The notes beneath the pieces were generated by a model that was not told the origin of the DNA, made no database searches, and worked only from the letters and a program-made list of their open reading frames with translations. A stretch of DNA of 10,297 bases from Actinomycetes bacterium (GTDB lineage: Bacteria; Actinomycetota; Acidimicrobiia; Acidimicrobiales; RAAP-2). Of this stretch, positions 1-5,389 are shown piece by piece. The stretch is from contig JAJYYT010000040.1 of the NCBI GenBank assembly GCA_021800645.1, positions 1 through 10,297 of the forward strand. Reading direction: 5' to 3'. How positions within the stretch are numbered: position 1 is the stretch's first letter; each line of letters starts with the position of its first letter. A program made the position numbers and the translations under genes.

Positions 1-631
1 ACGGGTCCAAGGTGCCGGCACCCGGGGTCGGCAGCGACGGGGCGACGCACGAGACGGCGCCGGCGAGCGCGAGCCCGTAGATCCCAGAGGCGGCGATCAT
101 CGCGGCCGCGACGACGAGGGTCGCTCGCGAGCCCTTCCCCAGGTCGACCACCGCACGCGTGCCCACCTTCCAGCCGAGCAGGCGGGCGCTCCGGTCGCTC
201 ACCGCGATGGCGCCCAGTGAGGTCGGGCAGCGGCCCGCGACGAAGTGCAGGTGATGGCAGACCCCGGTCCTGGAGGCGAGCGTGCTGGCGTAGGGCTGAC
301 CGCGGGAGCTGGTCGTCAGCGCGGCGAGCCGGGTCTGGATGGGTGGGCCGTAGAAGCGGCCGATGCCCGAGCGCTCCAACGCGCGCGCCGCCGGTGCGAG
401 GCCCGCGTCATGCCGGGCTGTCACGGGCAGGAGGGTGGCCCCGACGTTCGCCGGCTGTGCGGCGCGCAGCGTCTGGGTGAGCGTCGTCTCGTTTTCGAGC
501 GCGAGGTAGATCGGCCCCAACGCGCCGATCCCGGTCCCGAGAAGAGCCACGACGAACATCGCGAGCGAGCTGCGCCACCGCCACCGGAGCCCCGAGAGGA
601 GGAGCGAGAGCCTGACGTGGCGCCGCGTCAC
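1..631 (-). CDS. ABC transporter permease, FtsX/MacB type (N-terminal part, continues beyond the left edge)
   Basis: Translating the minus strand from GTG at 631 gives an open frame of 210 codons that reaches the edge without a stop. A basic start (VTRRHVRLSLLL) precedes a hydrophobic segment at about residues 24-42 (MFVVALLGTGIGALGPIYL), a single N-terminal membrane anchor. The rest is a soluble extracytoplasmic region. Residues around 130-165 read CHHLHFVAGRCP, then GAIAVSDRSARLLGWKVGTRAVVDL; this resembles the conserved 'G.CP...GE.AVS...A..LG...G' stretch of MacB-type periplasmic domains. The two cysteines in CHHLHFVAGRC could form a surface disulfide. Such permeases pair with an ATPase to move lipoproteins, peptides or drugs; the substrate here is unknown. 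The Shine-Dalgarno before GTG 631 is weak. ATG at 559 is an alternative start, but it would cut into the membrane segment. It lies 73 bp downstream of prfC on the same strand. Confidence 0.72.
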   Translation of the reverse strand, partial: MTRRHVRLSLLLSGLRWRWRSSLAMFVVALLGTGIGALGPIYLALENETTLTQTLRAAQPANVGATLLPVTARHDAGLAPAARALERSGIGRFYGPPIQTRLAALTTSSRGQPYASTLASRTGVCHHLHFVAGRCPTSLGAIAVSDRSARLLGWKVGTRAVVDLGKGSRATLVVAAAMIAASGIYGLALAGAVSCVAPSLPTPGAGTLDP

Positions 632-704
632 GCTGCGGGAACCTACCCGAGGCCGGCGGCGGGGTCGCTGTCGGCCGGCACTCCTGCCCCGTTCAACACG
701 CCGC
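632..704. other. Short intergenic gap between prfC and the ABC permease gene
   Basis: A 73-bp gap holding two copies of tcaacacgccg (693-703 and 705-715, the second running into the prfC stop) and two self-complementary GCCGGC hexamers, near 652-657 and 674-679. These could pair as a weak hairpin in the prfC 3' end. There is no T-tract, so I do not call a terminator. Confidence 0.35.
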
Positions 705-2384
705 TCAACACGCCGCCCCTACGTCCCGGACCGGCGCGAGGTACCACTCGGGATGCTCCTCCTCCAAGCGCTCGAGCTGGTAAGGGCTCTCGAAGAGCGC
801 GAGCAGGCTTCCGTCGGCGCGCGCGAGGACCCTGTTGCCCGGTACACGGCGCAACAGCTCACAGGTCTCCCTGTCGGTGTGGCGGGCAGCCTTGAAGGGC
901 GCAGGAGCGAGCAGCGCCTCCGCGCCGAACTCCTGTGCCAGGCGGTGGGCGAACACCTCGAATTGCATGGCGCCCACCGCCCCGAGCACCGGGACCGGAT
1001 CACCGCCGGGGTCACGGAGGACCTGGACGACGCCCTCGCGTTCGAGCTGGGTGAGGCCCCGGCGGAACTGCTTGTGCCGGCGGGTGTCGCGGGGTCTCGC
1101 CGAGCAGAACAGCTCCGGCGCGAACGTCGCGATGGGCGGGAACGCCACCGGCAGGGTCTCGTAGAGGGTGTCGCCGATCTGCAGGTCGCTGGCGTTCACC
1201 AGCCCGACGACGTCGCCGGGATAGGCGACGTCGATCGTGGCGCGCTCGGCGCCGAACGCCGAGGCCGCGTACTTGGTGGCGAACGGCCTGCCGCTCGGGG
1301 CGTGCACCAGGCTCATGCCCCGGATGAACCGCCCCGAGCAGACCCGCACGAACGCCACGTGGTCTCGGTGTGCCGGATCCATGTTGGCCTGGATCTTGAA
1401 CACCAACCCCGAGAACGGCGCGTCGAGCGGCCGAAGCGAGCCGTCCTCGCCGCGGCGCGCCATCGGCTGCGGGGCGAGGTCGACCACCGCGTCGAGGAGG
1501 TGGCGGACCCCGAAGTTGGTGAGGGTCGAGCCGACGAACAGCGGGCTCGACTCCCCTGCGAGGAAGGACGCGACGTCGAGCGTGGCGCCGACCTCCTCGA
1601 GCAGGCGCACGTCCTCGAGCGCCTGATGCCACGCGTCGCCTTCCTCCGCCGCCCCCCGGTCGGGCTCGGCGCGCTCTTCGAGGGCGACGGTCGCGCCGTG
1701 CGGGGTGCGCCGGTACCGGTGCAAGCTCTTGTCGCGGCGGTCGATCACCCCGCGGAAGTCGCCGGCGATCCCCACCGGCCAGGTCACCGGCGTCGGGCGA
1801 AGGCCGATCTGGCTCTCGATCTCGTCGAGCAGCGCCAGTGGGTCACGGCCGGGCCGGTCGTACTTGTTGAGGAAGGTCAGCACGGGGAGCGCACGCGCAC
1901 GGCACACCTCGAAGAGCTTGCGCGTGCGCTCCTCGACGCCCTTGGCGACGTCGAGGACCATGATGGCGGCGTCGGCCGCAGCGAGCACCCGGTAGGTGTC
2001 CTCCGAGAAGTCCCTGTGGCCGGGCGTGTCGAGGAGGTTCACGACGTGATCGCGATAGGTGAACTGCAACACCGTCGAGCTGATCGAGATGCCTCGCTTC
2101 TGCTCGAGCTCCATCCAGTCCGAGGTGGCACGCCGCCGCCCGGCACGGGCCTTGACGGCGCCGGCTTCTGCGACCGCGCCGGCGTAGAGAAGGAGCTTCT
2201 CGGTGAGGGTCGTCTTGCCCGCGTCGGGGTGGCTGATGATGGCGAACGTCCTGCGCCGGGCCGCCTCGGCGAGCACGGTGGTGCCGGGCGCGACGCCGGT
2301 GCGAGCCGTCGTGCCTGGCCGGACGCCGGTGCGAGCCGTCGTGCGTCCCGGTCCCTCTGTTCGATCAGGATCGCGTCCTGGCAC
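705..2384 (-). CDS. prfC: Peptide chain release factor 3 (RF3), translational GTPase
   Basis: RF3 is a GTPase that recycles RF1/RF2 from the ribosome after peptide release. Numbered from the GTG at 2276, the G domain shows G1 SHPDAGKT (15-22), G2 RGISISS (61-67), G3 DTPGH (83-87) and G4 NKYD (137-140). RF3-specific stretches follow: TSDWMELEQKRG, TWPVGIAGDFRGV, FVGSTLTNFGV, GLVFKIQANMDPAHRDHVAFVRV, FAPELF and GAVGAMQFEV. From 2276 the protein is 523 aa, close to the roughly 529 of E. coli RF3, but nothing like a ribosome site precedes that GTG. I chose GTG 2384 because GGAG sits 7 nt before it, giving 559 aa; its extra 36 residues are partly encoded by a 30-bp tandem repeat. The SD lies in a run of near-repeats (cggagc), so it may be fortuitous. 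Transcribed divergently from the thioredoxin operon. Function is secure; the start is not. Confidence 0.93.
   Translation of the reverse strand: MPGRDPDRTEGPGRTTARTGVRPGTTARTGVAPGTTVLAEAARRRTFAIISHPDAGKTTLTEKLLLYAGAVAEAGAVKARAGRRRATSDWMELEQKRGISISSTVLQFTYRDHVVNLLDTPGHRDFSEDTYRVLAAADAAIMVLDVAKGVEERTRKLFEVCRARALPVLTFLNKYDRPGRDPLALLDEIESQIGLRPTPVTWPVGIAGDFRGVIDRRDKSLHRYRRTPHGATVALEERAEPDRGAAEEGDAWHQALEDVRLLEEVGATLDVASFLAGESSPLFVGSTLTNFGVRHLLDAVVDLAPQPMARRGEDGSLRPLDAPFSGLVFKIQANMDPAHRDHVAFVRVCSGRFIRGMSLVHAPSGRPFATKYAASAFGAERATIDVAYPGDVVGLVNASDLQIGDTLYETLPVAFPPIATFAPELFCSARPRDTRRHKQFRRGLTQLEREGVVQVLRDPGGDPVPVLGAVGAMQFEVFAHRLAQEFGAEALLAPAPFKAARHTDRETCELLRRVPGNRVLARADGSLLALFESPYQLERLEEEHPEWYLAPVRDVGAAC
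2281..2344. repeat. 30-bp tandem repeat at the 5' end of prfC
   Basis: A 23-bp block at 2292-2314 is repeated exactly at 2322-2344, a 30-bp period. The flanking gtgccgggcg (2281-2290) and gtgcctggcc (2311-2320) extend the similarity outward. On the prfC strand the unit encodes a 10-residue repeat (TARTGVRPGT / TARTGVAPGT) directly before the G domain, if translation starts upstream of it. The period is a multiple of three, so copy-number change would keep the frame. Confidence 0.8.
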
Positions 2385-2667
2385 CCGTCCGCTCCGTCTG
2401 CTCCGCGCTCCGCTCGTTCCGCCCGTTCCCAGCGAGTGGCGCACCTGGTCAGAGGCCCTGCGACACCCCGCGGCGGGCGCGCCGAGCCAACGGAACGCCT
2501 TCCAGTGGTCGGCGCACAACCCTAACGTGACGAGAGCCGGCCGCGACCTGCACCAAGGCCGGCCCCCCGCCTGGAATACCCTTAGGGGTATCGTTGTTGG
2601 ATAAGCGACAAGCTGCAAAGCCGCGAGCGCAAGTGCCGCGGGTGCACGGTGCAAGACGGGAGGACCT
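2385..2667. other. Divergent intergenic region between prfC and the thioredoxin operon
   Basis: About 280 bp with no convincing gene. The prfC frame stays open as far as 2909, but that extension overlaps thioredoxin and has no family similarity. Near prfC (2385-2430) are degenerate repeats of cgctccg/cgttccg. The notable element is the 16-bp inverted repeat at 2576-2591. Downstream of it, the probable thioredoxin leader contains a small possible hairpin (CCGCG 2621-2625 with CGCGG 2637-2641) and repeated gcaag words. Confidence 0.5.
2576..2591. promoter_or_regulatory. Putative CsoR/CstR-family operator upstream of the thioredoxin operon
   Basis: The sequence reads ATACCC-TTAG-GGGTAT, a perfect 6-bp inverted repeat around a 4-bp spacer. 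This is the G/C-tract palindrome flanked by TA that CsoR/CstR-family repressors typically bind. The same arms and spacing recur at 4594-4609, in the promoter of the CsoR-family gene in this window. The left arm also contributes TACCCT (2577-2582), a TANNNT -10-like hexamer on the thioredoxin strand, so binding would block polymerase. It ends 76 nt before the thioredoxin start. Operator identity is inferred from sequence and from the partner site. Confidence 0.72.
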
Positions 2668-3039
2668 GTGGCAACGGTCGCATTGAACAAGGACAACTTC
2701 GACGAGACGGTGGGCTCCAACGGGACCGTGCTCGTCGACTTCTGGGCCAGCTGGTGCGGTCCGTGCCGGATGTTCGCGCCGATCTTCGAAGCTGCGTCGG
2801 TCGCCCATCCCGACCTCGTGTTCGGGAAGGTCGACACCGAGGACCAGCAGGAGCTGGCAGCCCGCTTCGGGATCATGTCGATCCCGACCCTCATGGCGTT
2901 CCGGGACAACGTACTGCTCTACGCTCAGCCCGGAGCGCTCCCCGGTGCCGCGCTCGAGGAGCTGATCACCAAGGTGCAGGAGCTCGACATGGACGACGTC
3001 CGCCGGCAGATCGACGAGATGGCCCGGGCCAAGTCCTGA
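2668..3039 (+). CDS. Thioredoxin
   Basis: A 123-aa cytoplasmic dithiol oxidoreductase. It has the active site WCGPC at residues 29-33, preceded by VLVDFWAS, and the cis-proline in the IPT motif (Pro73). Both are diagnostic of the thioredoxin fold. The start is GTG 2668 with GGGAGG at 2658-2663 just before it. A C-terminal helical extension of about 15 residues (DMDDVRRQIDEMARAKS) goes beyond the usual ~105-110 aa. First gene of a plus-strand operon: the DUF302 gene begins 58 nt after its stop and the deacetylase follows directly. A CsoR-type operator lies 76 nt upstream. This suggests a regulated, accessory thioredoxin working with DUF302 under thiol, sulfur or metal stress, rather than the housekeeping copy. 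The family is certain; the specific partner is not visible. Confidence 0.95.
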   Translation: MATVALNKDNFDETVGSNGTVLVDFWASWCGPCRMFAPIFEAASVAHPDLVFGKVDTEDQQELAARFGIMSIPTLMAFRDNVLLYAQPGALPGAALEELITKVQELDMDDVRRQIDEMARAKS

Positions 3040-3097
3040 GACGTCCCAGGAAGCCCGTTGAGGGGCCGATCAGACAGAGACGTGGAGGCAAGGCTTG

Positions 3098-3496
3098 ATG
3101 CAAGCAATCGAGAAGACGCTCGACCAGCCGCTCGACGAGGCTGAGCGCGCGGTGCGCGCGGCGCTTGCGGAGGAAGGTTTCGGGATCCTCACCGAGATCG
3201 ACGTCGCCGCGACCCTGGAAGCGAAGCTCGGTGTACAGCGCCCTCCCCTCAAGATCCTGGGCGCCTGCAACCCAGAGCTCGCGCACCGGGCTCTCAGCGC
3301 CGATCCCGGCTTGGCGCTGCTCTTGCCGTGCAACGTGGTGCTCGAGGAAGCCGGCGAGGGCCGCACGCGGGTGGCGATCGTGGACCCGAGGACCCTGCTC
3401 GCCGAGAGCGGGAGCGACGCACGCGGTGAGCTGGAGGCCCTCGGCGCCCAGGCCGCCTCTTCCATCGAGCGGGCGGTGGGCCGGCTGTCGGGGTGA
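3098..3496 (+). CDS. DUF302 domain protein
   Basis: A 132-aa protein matching the DUF302 family throughout. Diagnostic stretches are GFGILTEIDVAATLEAKLGV (about residues 28-47), LKILGACNPELAHRAL and LALLLPCNVVLEE, followed by a TRVAIVDP strand. The two cysteines in GACNP and PCNV are characteristic of the family and suggest a thiol role. Biochemical function is unknown; from memory, DUF302 genes often sit with thioredoxins, rhodaneses and CsoR-family regulators, as here. I place the start at ATG 3098, with GGAGG at 3084-3088 and AAGG nearer; an in-frame TTG at 3095 is possible. It follows thioredoxin by 58 nt, and its stop is one base before the GTG of the deacetylase gene, so the latter is probably translationally coupled. 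No signal peptide is visible, so it is probably cytoplasmic. Confidence 0.9.
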   Translation: MQAIEKTLDQPLDEAERAVRAALAEEGFGILTEIDVAATLEAKLGVQRPPLKILGACNPELAHRALSADPGLALLLPCNVVLEEAGEGRTRVAIVDPRTLLAESGSDARGELEALGAQAASSIERAVGRLSG

Positions 3497-3497
3497 G

Positions 3498-4289
3498 GTG
3501 AGCACAACCCGCAGCCGCGCGCTGCCGCACGCGACGTCGGTGCTCGCCGTCTGTGCGCATCCCGACGACGAGAGCTTCGGTCTCGGAGCCGTCCTCCACC
3601 GCTTCGCCGCGCAGGGGGCAGCGCTCGCCGTGCTCTGCTTCACGAGGGGAGAGGCGTCCACGCTGGGGGTGACGCACGCGCGATTGGGGGAGGTTCGGCA
3701 TGCCGAGCTCACCGACGCGGCAAGGATGCTCGGCGTCGGACAGGTCGAGCTCCTCGACCACCCGGACGGCTCCTTGGCGTCCGAGCCACTCGACCGCCTT
3801 GCCGAAGAGGTGAAGCTCTGCGCCCGGAAGGTCGAAGCCGACCTGGTCCTCGTCTTCGACGAGGGGGGCGTGACCGGTCACCCCGATCACTGCCGTGCGA
3901 CCGAGGCTGCCGTCGCCGGCGTGCCCGCACTCCCGGTCCTGGCCTGGGCCGTTCCACGCCGGGTCGCCGACATGCTCAACGCCCAGTTCCACACCGCGTT
4001 CATCGGTCGGTCCACAGAGGAGATCGACGTCGTCGTGCCGGTGGACCGAGGCGCACAGTCCCGGGCGATCGCCTGCCACGCGAGCCAGTGTGTGGACAAC
4101 CCGGTGCTCGAGCGAAGGCTCGCGCTGCTGGGCGACGCCGAGTACCTGCGCTGGCTCCGCACTCCAACTGCCGCGAAATCGGGGGGACCCGATCCCGCCC
4201 CGCCCCGGGGGCCCGATCCCGCCCCGCCCCGGGGGCCCGATCCCGCCCCGCTGGGACCCGATCCCGCCCCGCTCACGCCAACCGCATGA
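3498..4289 (+). CDS. PIG-L/LmbE-family N-acetyl deacetylase with a repeat-encoded Pro-rich tail
   Basis: A 263-aa zinc-dependent deacetylase of the PIG-L/LmbE family, which includes MshB and BshB of mycothiol and bacillithiol synthesis. The metal and catalytic motif AHPDDE is at residues 20-25 and the second motif GHPDH at 127-131. LCFTRGEASTLG (47-57) is also typical. GTG 3498 is the likely start: it begins one base after the DUF302 stop with GGGGTGAG just before it, and places AHPDDE at the usual distance from the N-terminus. The catalytic domain ends near residue 223. Residues 229-258 are repeats of GPDPAP encoded by a DNA tandem repeat, probably disordered and dispensable. The last 17 bp overlap the convergent CsoR-family gene. 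Being third in an operon with thioredoxin and DUF302 hints at low-molecular-weight thiol metabolism, but the substrate cannot be read from the sequence. Confidence 0.9.
   Translation: MSTTRSRALPHATSVLAVCAHPDDESFGLGAVLHRFAAQGAALAVLCFTRGEASTLGVTHARLGEVRHAELTDAARMLGVGQVELLDHPDGSLASEPLDRLAEEVKLCARKVEADLVLVFDEGGVTGHPDHCRATEAAVAGVPALPVLAWAVPRRVADMLNAQFHTAFIGRSTEEIDVVVPVDRGAQSRAIACHASQCVDNPVLERRLALLGDAEYLRWLRTPTAAKSGGPDPAPPRGPDPAPPRGPDPAPLGPDPAPLTPTA
4182..4272. repeat. GC-only tandem repeat at the 3' end of the deacetylase gene
   Basis: Four copies of the core cccgatcccgccccg start at 4188, 4212, 4236 and 4257, giving periods of 24, 24 and 21 bp. All periods are multiples of three, so the array codes for GPDPAPPR-like units. 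The minus strand is a dense series of GGG/GGGG runs with short loops, so G-quadruplexes could form there. GGGCCC words allow hairpins on either strand. The array ends immediately before the stop codon of the convergent CsoR-family gene, where its transcript would run into the G-rich strand. Confidence 0.9.
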
Positions 4290-4542
4290 ACATGCGCTGC
4301 ACCTCTTCGAGGGCATAGCCCTCCTCGGCGGCCTCCACGGGGTGAGCAACGCAGTAGGTGAGGCCAGCCGCGAGGATCTTGAACCCGACTTGCTCGAGGG
4401 CTTTGGTGGCCGCCGAGAGCTGCATCACGATGTCCCGGCACTCGCACCCCTCGGCGAGCATGCGGTCCACTGCGTCCAACTGCCCTGCCGCCCGGTGCAG
4501 GCGGCGCCGCACGTCTTTCACCACCTCGTCGGGCAGTTCCAC
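4273..4542 (-). CDS. CsoR/CstR-family transcriptional repressor (DUF156)
   Basis: An 89-aa all-helical DNA-binding repressor of the CsoR/RcnR/FrmR/CstR family. Landmarks are RRLHRAAGQLDAVDRML (13-29), CRDIVMQLSAATKALEQ (35-51) and KILAAGLTYCV (55-65). Copper-sensing CsoR uses Cys-His-Cys. Here the first Cys (35) and last Cys (64) are present, but the His position is glycine (AAG-LTYC). That cysteine-only set is seen in persulfide-sensing CstR-like members rather than copper sensors. Cys33 is an extra thiol beside Cys35. The start is GTG 4542, chosen because GGAGG lies 5 nt before it and the length fits the family. A palindrome at 4594-4609 in its own promoter implies autoregulation, and an identical-arm site precedes the thioredoxin operon. 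It is convergent with the deacetylase gene, overlapping its end by 17 bp. The ligand is inferred, not shown. Confidence 0.93.
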   Translation of the reverse strand: MELPDEVVKDVRRRLHRAAGQLDAVDRMLAEGCECRDIVMQLSAATKALEQVGFKILAAGLTYCVAHPVEAAEEGYALEEVQRMFMRLA

Positions 4543-4593
4543 CTCAACCTCCTCGGTCGGCGACCGTCGAGGATCGAGCGGCCTGTATCCATG

Positions 4594-4609
4594 ATACCCT
4601 GCCGGGTAT
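4594..4609. promoter_or_regulatory. Putative CsoR/CstR operator between the repressor gene and the small Cys-rich gene
   Basis: The sequence reads ATACCC-TGCC-GGGTAT, with the same arms and 4-bp spacer as 2576-2591; only the spacer differs. It ends 51 nt upstream of the repressor's GTG. On the opposite strand its last two bases are the first two of the ATG at 4608. Its left arm supplies TACCCT (4595-4600), a TANNNT -10-like hexamer exactly 7 nt before that ATG, the spacing expected for a leaderless transcript. One bound repressor could therefore silence both divergent genes. Confidence 0.75.
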
Positions 4610-4790
4610 GTGCCGAGCTGTGACGTGCCGGAAGTGTGGACAGCCCTCGTGGCGGGGCTGCGGAGCCCACGTGGAGCAGGTGCTCGCCCACGTGCCCAAA
4701 TCGCAACGCTGCCAGTGCAAGGAGGCGGCGGCCGCGTCGACGCGCGTGGGTTGGATGCGGCGGATCGTCGGCGGGCGCGGCGACCGCTAG
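4608..4790 (+). CDS. Small cysteine-rich protein, putative zinc-binding
   Basis: A 60-aa protein with six cysteines in its first 37 residues: C2, C7, C10, C18, C35 and C37. They sit in MCRAVTCRKCGQPSW, GCGAHVEQVLAHVP and RCQC. From memory this matches a widespread family of short proteins of unknown function starting like MCRxVTCxxCGKxTWxGCGxHV. The CxxC pair plus later Cys/His suggest a small metal-binding fold. The last ~20 residues (basic, RVGWMRRIVGG) look like a variable tail. No Shine-Dalgarno precedes ATG 4608. The start is supported by the family-like N-terminus and by a -10-like TACCCT 7 nt upstream, so a leaderless mRNA is likely. The ATG overlaps a CsoR-type operator, making it a probable third target of the divergent repressor. 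Function unknown. Confidence 0.78.
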   Translation: MCRAVTCRKCGQPSWRGCGAHVEQVLAHVPKSQRCQCKEAAAASTRVGWMRRIVGGRGDR

Positions 4791-4868
4791 CCCGGCGATC
4801 AGCTTGTCGAGGGCGTGCTTCTACACTGGCCGTTCGCAAGAGCGGACGCCCCTGGAAGGAGAAACGAC

Positions 4869-5372
4869 GTGCAAGAGACCAGCGGTGCGGCGTCCGTCTC
4901 CCGCAATGGGGAGCCGACGATCGAGGAGCTCACTGACGCGCTGGCGCATCACGTGGCAGCCAACGGCGCCGTTCGGCCGGGTGTCGCCCGCGAGCTCGAG
5001 GCCGAGAAGGGATGGCACGGGCGACTGATCGACGTGTTGGACGTGCTCACCGAGGACACAACTCGCATGGGCTACCTCGCCGGCGGACACAAGCCCGGAG
5101 AGGTCATGACATGGCTTCCGCTGTGGGCCGATTCTCCGTTCTCGATCGAAGAGATCCGCACGATCGTGACGAGCGCAGGCTGGGACCCCGAGCCCTTCGG
5201 CGTGGTGGTGCGCAACGGGCTCTTGAACCGCCTCGTCTATCTGCCTGACGGTTCCCTGCGCCGGGTTCGCGGCGAGCTGGCGGGTGCGTGGCTGAGCGAC
5301 CAGTACGCGCTTGCGACCGACGACGAGATCTTGGCCGCGGTCCATCGCCTCATCGGCGCAGACGCAGCCTGA
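4869..5372 (+). CDS. Hypothetical protein, 167 aa, not recognised
   Basis: I do not recognise the family. The start is GTG 4869, with AAGGAG at 4856-4861 seven bases before it. Coding bias across the frame is strong, and no credible gene competes on the other strand. The protein has no cysteine, no membrane segment and no signal peptide, and looks soluble and mixed alpha/beta. Visible features are a helical N-terminal part (TIEELTDALAHHVAANGAV), a central conserved-looking stretch (GWHGRLIDVLDVLTEDTTRM), a tryptophan-rich MTWLPLWADSPFSIEEIRTIV, and a strand pair around NRLVYLPDGSLRRV. It begins 78 nt after the small Cys-rich gene, with a -10-like TACACT at 4822-4827 that could give it its own promoter. 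It converges on the hibernation-factor gene, 17 bp away. No function is proposed. Confidence 0.8.
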   Translation: MQETSGAASVSRNGEPTIEELTDALAHHVAANGAVRPGVARELEAEKGWHGRLIDVLDVLTEDTTRMGYLAGGHKPGEVMTWLPLWADSPFSIEEIRTIVTSAGWDPEPFGVVVRNGLLNRLVYLPDGSLRRVRGELAGAWLSDQYALATDDEILAAVHRLIGADAA

Positions 5373-5389
5373 AGAGGTGGCGGGCGCAA

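Noticed and set aside
2281..2344. CRISPR-like or phage repeat
   Set aside because: Two adjoining copies with only 7 bp between exact blocks, and coding in phase. This is a tandem duplication, not a spaced array.
753..2525. A 590-codon open frame on the plus strand opposite prfC
   Set aside because: It is a mirror of the RF3 gene, produced by high GC at third positions. The translation is Arg/Glu/Val-rich with no family similarity, whereas the minus strand encodes all RF3 motifs.
2385..2909. Extension of prfC upstream to 2909
   Set aside because: It would overlap the thioredoxin gene and the operator. Its residues show no RF3 similarity and no ribosome site supports it.
4182..4272. Rho-independent terminator for the deacetylase operon
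   Set aside because: Hairpins are possible, but the repeats lie inside the coding sequence and no T-tract follows.
3294..4447. Minus-strand frames opposite DUF302 and the deacetylase
   Set aside because: Shadows of the plus-strand operon; the translations run through the GC repeat as Gly-rich filler.
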